The notes under the pieces were generated by a model. That model was not told the origin of the DNA and searched no databases. It worked only from the letters and a program-made list of their open reading frames with translations. From Anaeramoeba flamelloides (lineage: Eukaryota; Metamonada; Anaeramoebidae): a stretch of 64,000 nucleotides of DNA. Shown here piece after piece: positions 31,968-42,614 of this stretch. The stretch covers positions 12,912,001 through 12,976,000 of the forward strand of contig JANTQA010000032.1 of assembly GCA_027625915.1 (NCBI GenBank). Direction: 5' to 3'. Numbering within the stretch: the first letter of the stretch is position 1; every line of letters begins with the position of its first letter. A program made the translations under genes and the position numbers.

Positions 31968-33885
31968 TTAAGGGGGTAAGTACATTTTACAAATTTTGAC
32001 TACCTCAGATTATCGGACTAAATTATTCAAACCATTTCTTTAACCAAATACGTTAATATTTATTTCAATATGAGAGTTGAATATATTTAATTCAGTGATC
32101 AAAATAATGCGTGCACAACAACTATAATCCGTGTTTCAAAATATAAACCGTACTTTTTTTTCTTCTTTTTCCAAGGCAACATACAATCAAATACCCAATA
32201 TTATACATTAGCTCTAATCAATTTTGAAAGTAAACATCTGGATATTTTCAGTAAAATTTAAATTATTAATTAATTTTATCGAAATTTTTTTGTAAAATTC
32301 TCTATTTGTTTGAAATTTTTTGTCATTTTTGATTGATTAAACTTTTATGAAACTTAAACTCTATTTTTTGAGATAAATTTTGCAATTCAATCCTTCTTTT
32401 TAGACTTATTTATTAAATAATAGAACTTTAAGAAACCAATACCATATTTATTTAGGGTTTTTTATTGGTTTCTTTGACCGGTTGATCTATAGGTCATCTA
32501 TAACAAATAAAACGTGCTTTTTATTTTGAAGCTCGGATTAATTTTTTTGTACACAGTATTTTGACTACAGTATTAACTATAAAAAGGAAATCAAAAGAAT
32601 GAAAAAAATTAATCAAGAAATATTCAAAAAATTTCATTTATTTCTTGATTTTATCTGTAAAATTTGATACCTTTTTTTCTTCCACGCTTGGTTTTGTTTT
32701 TCATTCTTCATGTAAAAACCCTTTTTTTTGGAAAATTTTTGATTAACAAATTGCATTTTATTTATTAAGAAATAATACAAAATAAAGTTTTATATCTACT
32801 TTAAATTTAATTCATCTAATTTGGGTTTTGGTTAAGAAAATTGGATATTTTTGAAATTTCTCTTCCAAGAAATTAAGATAATTTTAGTGTATTTACTTGG
32901 TTTGATAATTATTTATTTCCTAATAAATTGTAAAACTCAAAATAATTCTGAATTACACCCTAAATTTTGATATAAAATATTCTTTTTCTTTTATTTTTTG
33001 AGTTGAATCTCTTTTGTAATTTTTTTTTAATTCCTAGAATTCAGTCCCTTTACTTTAATCTACGAAAGGATATTCATTGTTAGAGATTAGTTTGATAAAA
33101 ATATTCGAAATAAGAATTTTGAATTCAAATTTGTTCATAAATGTTTTTGAAAAATAATAATAAATAATAATGGGGAGAGAAATTACAAGATAATAACTTG
33201 TTTTGGTTACTATTTGTTGCAAAATAAATGGAACAAAATTTTCATTCATCCTTCCAAAATTGTAATTTATAAATCATAGTACCATTTCAAATTTTTAATT
33301 CTTAAAACAAGTATAAAATATTAAATTGGTCTTGGAGAATTGAGGACTTTTGATAATTTATTTTAATTTTTGGGAGGTGTTTTTATGAAAAGCTGAATAA
33401 AAATTTAGATTTTTTTATTTTACAATTAACAGTAATATAAATTAAGAAAATAAAGAAAAAAAATCTTTTTGATAATTTGTTTTGTTGAAATTTTTTTTTT
33501 TATTTATTGATTTCAACAAATTTACTTGGAAAGGTAATTTTATGTGTTTATTCTTCAAAAAGAAACAGTTTGAAAGTCATTCTTTCTCAGTGTCTATTTT
33601 AATGGTTTTATTAATGATCAATTTCCAATATTTACCATAAACACATTTCTAGATTCAAAATATAATGTTACAAAACAAGAAAAATGTAATCAAAAAAAAT
33701 GTTCAAAAACTTTAACAATTACAGATTAAACTCTTGATTACTTTTGGTTCTTTTCGTAAATAAAGTAATGAGTGGTGTTTTGGTTTGAAGCCCCTATCTC
33801 TTAAAATTTTTCAAAAAATCTTTTTTTGGTCCGTTAGTTGCAATTAACATTTTTCGTAATGAGTAAAATCTGTCTACTCACTTAA
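31968..33885 (+). mobile_element. TTAA-flanked element family E, copy 1, with nested MITE
   Basis: Begins TTAAGGGGGTAAGTACATTT and ends in the inverted form (GTAAAATC...CTACTCACTTAA). Other copies are 36540-37740 and 51174-52382 in the same orientation and 39271-40494 inverted. This copy is longer because a 478-bp MITE (32093-32570) sits in it; the matching uninterrupted sequence is seen in the other copies. TTAA at both borders is the piggyBac-type target signature. No transposase frame, so non-autonomous. Confidence 0.82.
32093..32570 (+). mobile_element. Tc1/mariner-type MITE family B, copy 1 (478 bp)
   Basis: The left end CAGTGATCAAAATAATGCG pairs with the right end, whose complement reads CTGTAGTCAAAATACTGTG; pairing extends about 55 bp through AATCCGTGTTTCAAAATA. 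CAGTG termini and TA at the right border match Tc1/mariner habits. The left border is TT, probably a mutated TA. It is inserted inside family E copy 1. Confidence 0.85.
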
Positions 33886-34505
33886 TATGTTTACAAAATA
33901 TAAACAACAAATCTCCGGTTTGTCTCCTAATAAATAAGTAACTTAAAGTTGAGATTTCAGAAACTAAGATTCACAAGACAATATGAAAAAAAATTATGTG
34001 TAAAAATAAAACAAATAAAATTTTCTACGTGTCACAAAAGTTCCTCTTTTAAAGAAGTGTTATCTTTTTTTTCTTAAGAAAGCTGTCTTATTGATTCAAG
34101 TTTTTTTTTTAATCGTTTACTGATTCCTCATCATTAATTTGTTAAAAATAAGAAAATAAAATCCTTTATTGAAAAAATAGCATTCTTCAAGGGTGTTATT
34201 ACAACCACCCGTACAGTCTTTGCTTTCTTACTACTTTCCAAATTTAAATTCTTATCACTTTTTGTTTTCAGAATAAAACTTTTTATTTCAGCAACAAAAA
34301 CTCACACCAAGTGAGAAAATTATTGTTTCTGAATTAGTCGTCAAACTCATAAGTTGCTAAAAAATGAATAATACTTTTCATTTTTTGGTGCTATCTCAAG
34401 CTTTTTTTTTTCATCGAAATCCTTTTTTTTTTTACCAAACACAAAATCCGAACAACCCACATTTCCAAAAGCAAAAAAGAAAATAAAAAATCATTACCAA
34501 TAATA

Positions 34506-36164
34506 ATGAGCTCTTACAATTTTACTTGTTTGGACCTGAACGAAAGTTCCGATCTTTTATTTCCAGAGATGGAAAGTCTTTCTTTTACATTTGATCAACT
34601 CGACAAGAATCTATTAAAAGACAATTTCTTTCACATCAAAACAGAAACAGAAACAGAAACAGAAAAAGAAAAAGAAAACTTAACTACAACCTTGTCAAGA
34701 AACACGATGACAGAAATTAATTTGAACAAAGGCGAACAACCCGTTTTAGATTATTCTTCGCCGAGTTCGTCAATTGAATTAGTTTCCTCGTCGCCACTTA
34801 CTGGTGAGTATGATATGTATTCACCAGAACCAATCTTACAAAATTTCGAAATTCAAAATAATAACAAAAAAGAAGAAGTTTCAAAAAAACAAAAAGAAAA
34901 AGAAACACAACAACAAAAGGAAAAAGGAAGAGAAAAAGAAGAAAAAGAAGAAAAAGAAAAAAAAAGATCCAAATATATCATCAAAAAATACATTAAAAAA
35001 ACAAAATCAAAAAGGAAAAGAAGAAGAAAAATTAAAAATAAATTAAATAAAATGAATAACGAATTAATTCGATCCAAAACAGAACTGAGCCAAGGAGCGA
35101 TTGAGGAAAGACAGAAACTAATAAAAATCTCGAACGTTAAGGAAGTCAGAAAAATGGATGCCACTGAGAAGTATTTGCGAAGGTTAGAAAAAAACCGCCT
35201 AAGCGCAAAGAAAGCAAGAGAAAAGAAAAAAAATTATTGGTCCAACCTTGAAACAAATTATCAGTTAGTTAGCCAAGAAAATCATGAGCTAAAAAGGCAA
35301 TTGCAAGCAAAAGACGAGGAATTGCAAATGCTAAGGGATTTATTAAAAAAACAACAAAATTTTAAAAATATGAACCAGAATGGTAATTGCCATAATGGCA
35401 GTCAATTCTTGCCAACGAATAATAAACTAGACTTAGAAATTGACAGCCACTATGCGAATGATCAAGGCAGTGATAATTCTAATTTTAATTCAAAAAAACA
35501 AACATTAAGGAATTCTCTGCTACGACTGACAACAATCCCTAATCAAACTTTATTAAATCAAGATCAAGATCAAGATCAGCAAAATGAACAAAGTCTCGGA
35601 TCTGATGTTTTGTCTTCAAAAGGGCATTCAAGGAAGGAACGGATAATGGCAGGAACATTATTTTTGTTCATCATTTTTTTTGGTATTGCTTACAACTGGT
35701 CGAACAATGAAAATACCATTACAATTAACACGGGTACTCTGAAAACAGATCTTTCAGATCACTCGATTAAAATCGTTCCAAACAGGAACCTGGTCAGTTA
35801 TAGCAATGATCTTACAATTCCAAATCGTCCTTCAATGGATTCCAGCTTACCATTTAGCAAAAATTATCATCCCAATTCAAGGGCGAATTCCAATTCCCAC
35901 ACCCAATCAGCAATAATTACACCAAAGGAAAAAAGGCAAATAGAGGCACCACCGTCAGTTAGATCAATACCAACAAAATCAGAATCAGTGCCCGAACAGG
36001 AACAAGATCGGGGGCAAGAAAAAGAAACGGAACCAGAATCAGAATCAGATGTACATGCACGGCTAGACGGGGATGATTACATACTAATTACACCACCGAA
36101 AGATATTGCAGATATTGAACAAAATAAAGTTGGACAATCTATAAAAATTACTGGGGTTGAATAA
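34506..36164 (+). CDS. Membrane-tethered bZIP transcription factor (CREB3/ATF6-like layout)
   Basis: A 552-residue product. Residues 1-115 are acidic and Ser-rich, a likely activation region; 120-220 are Lys/Glu-rich. The basic region at 222-242 (EKNRLSAKKAREKKKNYW) has N230 and R238, and L248 follows with the canonical N-x7-R-x9-L spacing; the zipper runs V255, L262, (K269), L276. One hydrophobic segment, IMAGTLFLFIIFFGIAYNW (about 380-398), is followed by about 154 residues rich in Ser, Asn and acids. This order (nuclear factor, single membrane span, lumenal tail) is that of stress sensors released by site-1/site-2 proteases. R427-N-L-V after the span resembles a site-1 RxLx site; that is inference. 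Single exon, TAA stop. Direct orthology to CREB3, ATF6 or plant bZIP17/28 cannot be decided here. Confidence 0.88.
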   Translation: MSSYNFTCLDLNESSDLLFPEMESLSFTFDQLDKNLLKDNFFHIKTETETETEKEKENLTTTLSRNTMTEINLNKGEQPVLDYSSPSSSIELVSSSPLTGEYDMYSPEPILQNFEIQNNNKKEEVSKKQKEKETQQQKEKGREKEEKEEKEKKRSKYIIKKYIKKTKSKRKRRRKIKNKLNKMNNELIRSKTELSQGAIEERQKLIKISNVKEVRKMDATEKYLRRLEKNRLSAKKAREKKKNYWSNLETNYQLVSQENHELKRQLQAKDEELQMLRDLLKKQQNFKNMNQNGNCHNGSQFLPTNNKLDLEIDSHYANDQGSDNSNFNSKKQTLRNSLLRLTTIPNQTLLNQDQDQDQQNEQSLGSDVLSSKGHSRKERIMAGTLFLFIIFFGIAYNWSNNENTITINTGTLKTDLSDHSIKIVPNRNLVSYSNDLTIPNRPSMDSSLPFSKNYHPNSRANSNSHTQSAIITPKEKRQIEAPPSVRSIPTKSESVPEQEQDRGQEKETEPESESDVHARLDGDDYILITPPKDIADIEQNKVGQSIKITGVE

Positions 36165-36539
36165 ATATGTTTTTTTGTTTTTTTTATTATTTATTAATTC
36201 TTTTGGTGTATACTTTTTATATGTTTTTTTGTTTTGTTTTTGAAAAATTATTAATTCTCAAAATCCAATATTTTTTACAGTTTTAACTATTTTTTTAAAA
36301 ATTCATCGTTTTTAAAAATTTATTTTCTTTAATAATTTATTATATAGTATTATGATTTATTTGAGTGATTTTGGCATGTTAATCTTTTTTTTTTTTTTTT
36401 GATTTATTTTTGATTATTTATTTTCTATTTTATTCTTATTTGGTTTTTTTTTGAATATGTTTGCATTAATCCAGTCTGATAAAAAGAGAAAGCATTTGTT
36501 TCTTACTTTTTTGAAAAATTATCATCATTTTTAATTCTA

Positions 36540-37740
36540 TTAAGGAAGTAAGTACATTTTACCAATTTTGGGTTTCTTCGGTTAATATTTGTAATTGAAT
36601 TACGCAAATCATTTCTTTAATCAAATTAATCGATCGATTTTTTAATTAATAGGGGATTGGAATATATCTTAGTATAAATAGATTTACATACCAATTAAAA
36701 AACGGAAATTAATTAATTTATTTAAAAAATTGATCAAGAAAAATAATAATAAAACATTTATTTCTTCATATTATCATTAAAAATTGACCCAATTACTACT
36801 TCTTTACTTGGTTTTATTTTTAATTTCGAATGCAAAAACTTTTGTTTGGAAAATTTTTGATTTAAAAAATTACTTGGTAAGAATTTTTCCAAAATGATTT
36901 TGAATTACAATTTTAATTAAATTCGTTTAATTCGGATTTTGGAACAAGAAAATAGGATATTTTTAGAATTTCCTCTTTAAAAATAAAGATTTATAATATA
37001 TATTCGTTTGGATTTTTAAATTATTAATTTTCTAATCAGTATCAAAACTCAAAATAATTTTGAATGTTGCTATAATTTATTCCAAACTTATTTTCATATA
37101 TTTTGGATTGAATCTTTTATTGCTGTTGTTTGGTTTCAAAATTCAAACTTTTAATTATTTCTTTGAAGTAATATTAATTGTTTTTAATTAGTTTGATGAT
37201 AAAAATATTTGAAAAATGAATTTGGGAAATAACTTTTTAAAAAAGTCTTTTGATTAAATAAGTACAATAAATAGGAATGGGGGGGGGGGGGATACAAACA
37301 ATATCGTTTTTATTTAATTCAAATTAAAAAGATAAAGAAGAAATATTGTCAAAAATATACTTTGGTTAAATTTTATATATATACTTGATTTCAAAAAGTT
37401 TATTGGGTGATGGGGGATCTTTCTTGTTTGGTCTTCTAAAAAAAGATTTGGTTAAAATACACACATTAAAAATGTCTATTTTAATTGTTTTAGAGTTTCT
37501 ATTTATTTCAACGTTTATCGTCACATATTTCCCAATTCAAAAAATAATTTAATAAAAGAAAAGTCTGAATCAAAAAAAAAATGTTTAAAAAATTAAAATG
37601 TACTGATTGCCTAATATTCTTTTTACAAATGGAGTAATTGATGCTATTTTGATTTCAAAATATCAAAAATCTTTTGGTAAACTCAAAAAAATATTTTTTC
37701 TGTAATTTTCTAACAATTAAAAGTTTCTAAAATTTTAAAA
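36540..37740 (+). mobile_element. TTAA-flanked element family E, copy 2 (right end decayed)
   Basis: Starts TTAAGGAAGTAAGTACATTT and shows the family's internal blocks (AATATATCTTAGTATAAATA, TTTACATACCAA, ACTTGGTTTTATTTTTAATT). The right terminus no longer shows the inverted motif, so its end is estimated from the 1.2-kb length of other copies. Confidence 0.7.
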
Positions 37741-38029
37741 GACTGGTATTTCAAAAAAAAGGGAAAAAAAACTATTTTTTGGACAACTTGGAAATATATA
37801 TATAACCCCTAATTAAAATTTCCAACATACAAAAGATTCAATTTTCTGAAAAATAAATCTTATTTAACTAATTCAAGAAGAATTATCAAATTAAAACCAT
37901 TCACTAAATGAAATGTTAACAATTTTTTATAAATTACAATACTCACAAAACGAAAAATAAATAATTATCAATATTAAAAAATCACAAGTGTGTTAAAATT
38001 TTTGGAGAGAGTAAAATAAAACATATATA

Positions 38030-38085
38030 TTGTTAAGTTTTTAATTTCTATTACCACTGTTGATCGATCAAATGCTAGATTATAC
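38030..38085. repeat. TTGATCGATCAAATG repeat, copy 1
   Basis: The palindromic-core sequence GTTGATCGATCAAATG with a flanking ATATATTGTTAAGTTTTTAA block recurs at the extreme right end of the window (63920-64000). Possibly the end of another dispersed element; its limits are not visible. Confidence 0.4.
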
Positions 38086-38329
38086 CAACTAATTTTTTTT
38101 GAGTTCTTCTATTTGGAACAACTCAATTTCGACATAATATCAACCAGTTGAAAAAAAATTGTATAAAACCAAATAGAAAACGTAATTCAAATAATGAAAT
38201 GAATTCAAAAAATAAAAAGATGAAAAAATGATTTTCATGTTTTAAAAAATTCAAAATTTATTTCCAATTAGAATGTAATTTTATTCTTGTGATTGTTTGG
38301 ACCCTTTTAATTCTGTAGAAAATCTTGAA

Positions 38330-39274
38330 ATTTTAGTTTATTTATTATTTCTATATTTGAAAAAGATGAAAATTTATTCTTTCCTAGAAAATAAATCAAT
38401 AAATGAAAGTTATTTTTATTTTTAATAATAAATTCAAATACAATTGAAAATACTTTTTTGTTTGTAAAATAACAAACAAAAAAATATGTTTTTTTTTAAT
38501 TTTTTTTTAGTTGAACAAAAAAAATATGTGGAAAAAAAAAACGATTAAGTAAACAATGTTTCTGAAAGTTCTTTTTAAAACACCCTTAAATTTTAACTTG
38601 AAATATCCAAAATCCCTTATCAATTTAATTATTCATTAATAATAATTAATATACTAATTCTGGCGATTTTAGTGAATTCGTCATAGTATAGTCTTTTGAA
38701 TTATAAATAATTTTTCATATTATACTGAACCAATTAAAATTAAATGAAATCAATAAGTATAATATAAAATAATAATAAATAGTTTTAAGAAAATAATTTT
38801 AACAATAATTATTTCATTGTTTATAATCTTAATATTTTGAAAAAAAAATATTACCTAATATTTTAAATTATCATAAATTTAATAAATATTAATTGAAAAT
38901 ACATGTTCTATTTGTCTAATCTTTAAGGATTCAATATTCAAGTTATTTTTCTTTTATTTTGATAGAAGAATAAATTTTAATTTTTTTGATAGTCATGTAA
39001 GAATATCAAAAATTATTAAAAGTGATATTTAATAAAAATTAAATTTTTTTTGCAAATTTTTATTTTTCTAATTTGATCCAAAAACCCAACAAAAAAGGAT
39101 CAGATCTTTTTACTAAAAATTTATTGTGAAAAATAATTTTTTGTAAAAATAGTAATTAATTTCACTAAAGTTGAACTATGGTTTTTTTTATCAAGTTTAA
39201 TTAAATATTAGTTCGGATGATTACTCTATAATATTTGAAAAAAAAACCATAAAAAACGTGTAATATTCTTTTAA
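38330..39274. mobile_element. Family F repeat, copy 2
   Basis: Shares TTTATAATCTTAATATTTTG, GGATTCAATATTCAAG, AGGATCAGATCTTTTTACT and TTTCACTAAAGTTGA with copies at 16240 and 60010-62130. Its right end runs straight into the TTAA of the inverted family E element, which probably inserted at that TTAA. The left end is uncertain. Confidence 0.5.
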
Positions 39275-40494
39275 AGGGGGTAAGAATATGTAAAAAAATT
39301 TAATATGACCAAACCTGCTGATGAAAAAAATGTAAGTGTCATAAAGATATTGAATTTTTGAAAACTAAATAATATTTGCTATTTTATTTTTGAAAATAAA
39401 TACGTTAGTTAGCTATAAAACTTTAATTTTCCATTTTAGAGAAAAAGAATTGGTTTTATTAAATTATGTTTTTGATTGAGTAATTTGTAAATAGGGCGTT
39501 TTTAAAATTAATTATGAGGATACCAAAAAAAAAAAAAAAAAAAAATGAACACCTAAAGGTGTTTATTCTAAAAAATATTTTTTCTTTTTGTCGAAAAAAC
39601 AATAATTTTTTTTTTCCAAATAAACTACTTTATAGGAAGAAGAAGGCATCTGTATTAAGAGTGAAATTTGTAAAATTTGTATTTTATTTGTCTTCTTATT
39701 TTGGGCGATTCCAAATAATAAAGTGTCTTGGATTTCTACACCTATGATATTTATTTATTATTATTATTCCCAACTATTTTGTAAAAATTTATTTTCAAAA
39801 TTCTTTTTTTCCAAATATTTTCATCAAACCTTGCCAAAACAAAGAATTTTGTTTCGAATATTTAAAATAAAATTTTTGAATTCTTGAAATCGAAAAAAAA
39901 AAAAAAAAAAAAAAAGAAAATGCTCAAGGTCAACCCAAAGAAAAAGAAAAAATGTACAAATATTGATCAAAAATAGAAATCATATTGAGGTTTTTCAAAT
40001 TAATCGAAAAGAAAAAAATTGAAAATTAAAGAAATGCATCCAATAAAATTTTATTTCTGTAGAAGAATTCAAAAAATACCCGATATACTGAATTGAAATT
40101 TGAATTAGATGAATTAAATGAAAATAGGATTTTTTAAATTCATTTTGAGAATTATTTCGTTATAAACCGTAATTTGTTTATCAAAAATTCATCAAACAAA
40201 ATTATTTTCATGAAGAATTAAAAATAAAACCAAATTAAGAATAAGTAATTTATCAAATTTTAAAGATAAGATCAAGTTACAAATAGATTTTTATTTATTT
40301 TTTCACGATAAATTTTTTCATTTTTTAGAATTCCAGTTTTTTAATTGGGTACGAAAAATATCCTATATTATGATATATTCCACTCTCTTGTTTATAAAAA
40401 TATTATTATATTTCCGTTGAAGAAATGGTTTGAATTGATTCAGTTTCACATAACTGGACACTCAAAACTTTTAAAAATGTACTTACTCCCTTAA
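39271..40494 (-). mobile_element. TTAA-flanked element family E, copy 3, inverted
   Basis: Bordered by TTAA at 39271-39274 (followed by AGGGGGTAAGAATATG) and at 40491-40494 (preceded by AAAATGTACTTACTCCC). Length 1224 bp, near the 1209 bp of the copy at 51174. Internal blocks appear as reverse complements of the other copies. Short plus-strand frames inside it are not conserved between copies. Confidence 0.78.
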
Positions 40495-41139
40495 GTTAAA
40501 AATTTCATCAAACCGCATTTGAATTAATTTTAAGTGTTAAAAAGAATTTTTTTCAAGTATTTGGAGAGGGTGTTACCAAGTTTCAAATCCGTTTGTGAAA
40601 AAATTTTCATAAACATGTTCGCCTTGTTTTTAGGAAATCCAATCTGAAACTTTCTCTCGAGGGCGCTATAGATTTCAGTTTCCTTTAAAACTTTTCGCAG
40701 ATTATAAAATTTTTCGACAATTGTTTAACTTTAATCCAAGTTTAATTCAAAATTACAAACCCCTCCACAACAGTTCCTACTCTTTCAGTACCAGACCACA
40801 AAAAAATTTTTTATGTTAAAAGATAAAAAATTGGTTTTTGGAAATATAAATTTATAAATGATTTCTAAATTGTTAAGGTAAGAAATACTATGGTTCCTGA
40901 AAACTGTCTGTTTGTTTTCAGGTTTATTTTATTTTAAGAGGAAAAACTTGTGTTATTTTCAACAAGAGTTTATAAATACAAAGATATTTCTTTTCAAAAC
41001 AATAAAACTTATCAAGGTTTTGTGAATTGAAAATCAGATCAAACTAATAAACATTTCTTAAATTTTTTAAAAACAAAAACTATTTTATTTTTTTTGATTT
41101 TTTACATCATTTTCAAATTTCGTTTAAATTTATTATTAA

Positions 41140-42614
41140 ATGGGAGACTCTGAAGAAAAATATATGGTTGTTATCGCTGGTAGCGGATCTGGTAATTTTG
41201 AAATTTCCTCTTTTTTTGGATCCCCTTCCCTTTTCGTTTTTCGCTTCCAAATGGTTTCTCAAAAATTAACCCAATTTCAAACCAAAACACTTTAATTTTT
41301 TTTTGTAAATGAAAACAATCTTAGTTGGCAAGTCTTGTCTTACAATCCGATTTCTTCAAAACCGATTTATTGAAGACTATGGTAATTGAATTTCTTTTTT
41401 ATTTCAATTTTCTTTTCTATTGATTTCACAATCCAATGATAAATACTCACTTTCAACCAATTTTTTTTTTTTTTAAATTTTCTTTTTTTATTTATCTTTG
41501 TTTTTCGCTGAATTATAATTATCACCCACCTCCATTATCCACAAAAATACAAAAGACCCAACTGTTGGTAAGGTTTTTTCTCTTTGAAACTTCTTTGTTT
41601 AAAATTTTCTTTTTCCATCTTTTTTTTTTCCAAAACAATTTATTTTTTTTCTTCAAATTCTTCTTTTTTCATTCAATTTATAAAATGAAAACCAAAAACA
41701 ATTAATTCACTCCCACCATTTTAGAGGAGAGTTATAAAAAAATGTTGATAATCGATGAAAAGCCTGTTGTCTTAGAGATTGTTGATACTGCAGGCCAAGA
41801 AGAATATCGATCGGTTCGCGACAAATATTTCAAATCTGGACAGGGGTTTGTCATTGTTTACAGTATCACCTCTCGAAATAGCTTTAATGAAGCAAAAAAA
41901 ATTCTTCTCAAAATTAAGCAAGTAAAAGAAAGCAGTACAATTCCAATTGTGTTGGTCGGGAATAAATTAGGTTTGTTTGTTTTTTAAATACCCATCAAAT
42001 TAATGAAAAAAAAAAAAAATTAACATAAAATTTGGGTTGGTGAGTTTAATTAAAATGATTTGTGAATTGTTTTTCCAAAACCGCTAATTTTTTTCTCTCT
42101 CCCTTTTTTGTAATTTTTCAACTTTTGACCTTTTGAATTTCTTTTTTTATTTATTTTCAAAAAAATTAGATCTTGAAAGTGAAAGACTGGTCGAAAGAGA
42201 GGAAAGCGAACAATTAAAAAAAAAATATAACTTAACATTTTTTGAATCGTAAATTTTTCTTTACAAAATAAAAAATTTTTTTGTAAAAGTTAAAATTCTG
42301 TTTTTTTTTTTTGACACAAAACAATAAAACACAATAACAATATACGAACAAAATAACAAAACAATAAAAAAAAATAAATTCAAACAACAAAATACAAAAT
42401 ACAAAACATAAAAATAAACAAATTCTAAATATCTTGAAATCTGTTTTCAATTTGAAACCCAATTGCTCTGACTAGATCCGCAAAAACAGGCTTAAACGTC
42501 ACAGAATCCTTTGAACAATGTGTAAGGATGTTAAGAGAAAAATATCGTAATAAACCCGAAAAACAAAGAGAAGAAATCACAGACTCGAGTGGTGGCTGTT
42601 GTACACTGCTTTAA
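41140..42614 (+). CDS. Ras-family small GTPase, six exons
   Basis: Exons 41140-41191, 41325-41381, 41556-41567, 41725-41970, 42170-42248 and 42476-42614 give 194 residues; all junctions are GT-AG and in phase. It is a membrane-anchored GTP switch. P-loop GSGSVGKS (residue equivalent to Ras Gly12 kept, Gly13 replaced by Ser), switch I DYDPTVEESY with the Mg-binding Thr, switch II DTAGQEEYRSVRDKY with the catalytic Gln, then VGNKLD and ESSAKTG for guanine recognition. The C terminus CCTLL is a CaaX box; Leu at the end favours geranylgeranylation, and the preceding Cys could be acylated. Introns are 133-227 nt. The third exon is only 12 nt and encodes DPTV. Introns 2 and 4 have atypical edges (AAAAG acceptor, GTTTGT donor). 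It fits the Ras/Rap branch; a closer class cannot be set by eye. Confidence 0.95.
41556..41567 (+). other. 12-nt microexon of the Ras gene (switch I)
   Basis: The exon is ACCCAACTGTTG between ...ATACAAAAG and GTAAGG. With the flanking split codons it reads Y-D-P-T-V-E, which restores the invariant Ras effector loop. Both flanking introns are phase 1 and the exon length is a multiple of three, so skipping would leave the frame intact but remove the Thr equivalent to Ras Thr35. Confidence 0.9.

Larger units (their letters stand above)
30936..34505. other. Intergenic between divergent genes; nested transposons
   Basis: This 3.6-kb spacer separates the NBR1-like gene (-) from the bZIP gene (+) and must contain both promoters. 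Most of it is the TTAA-flanked element 31968-33885 with a mariner-type MITE inside. The bases just upstream of the bZIP start (34440-34500) are A-rich with TACCAATAATAATG before the ATG. No clear TATA box stands out from the AT background. Confidence 0.6.
36165..41139. other. Intergenic; TTAA elements and family F copy
   Basis: Most of this 5-kb spacer is repeat: 36540-37740, 38330-39274 and 39271-40494. A run of about 13 G lies at 37278-37290. The last 600 bases before the Ras start contain a locally GC-richer patch (CTCTCGAGGGCGCTATAG near 40655) that could belong to the promoter, though I see no known motif. Confidence 0.55.

Noticed and set aside
40585-40620. TTTCAAATCC string resembling a tRNA T-loop
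   Set aside because: No acceptor stem, anticodon arm or CCA-side pairing around it.
41436-41705. 89-codon plus-strand frame
   Set aside because: It lies over introns 2 and 3 of the Ras gene; only its 12-nt exon segment is coding, and in a different reading.
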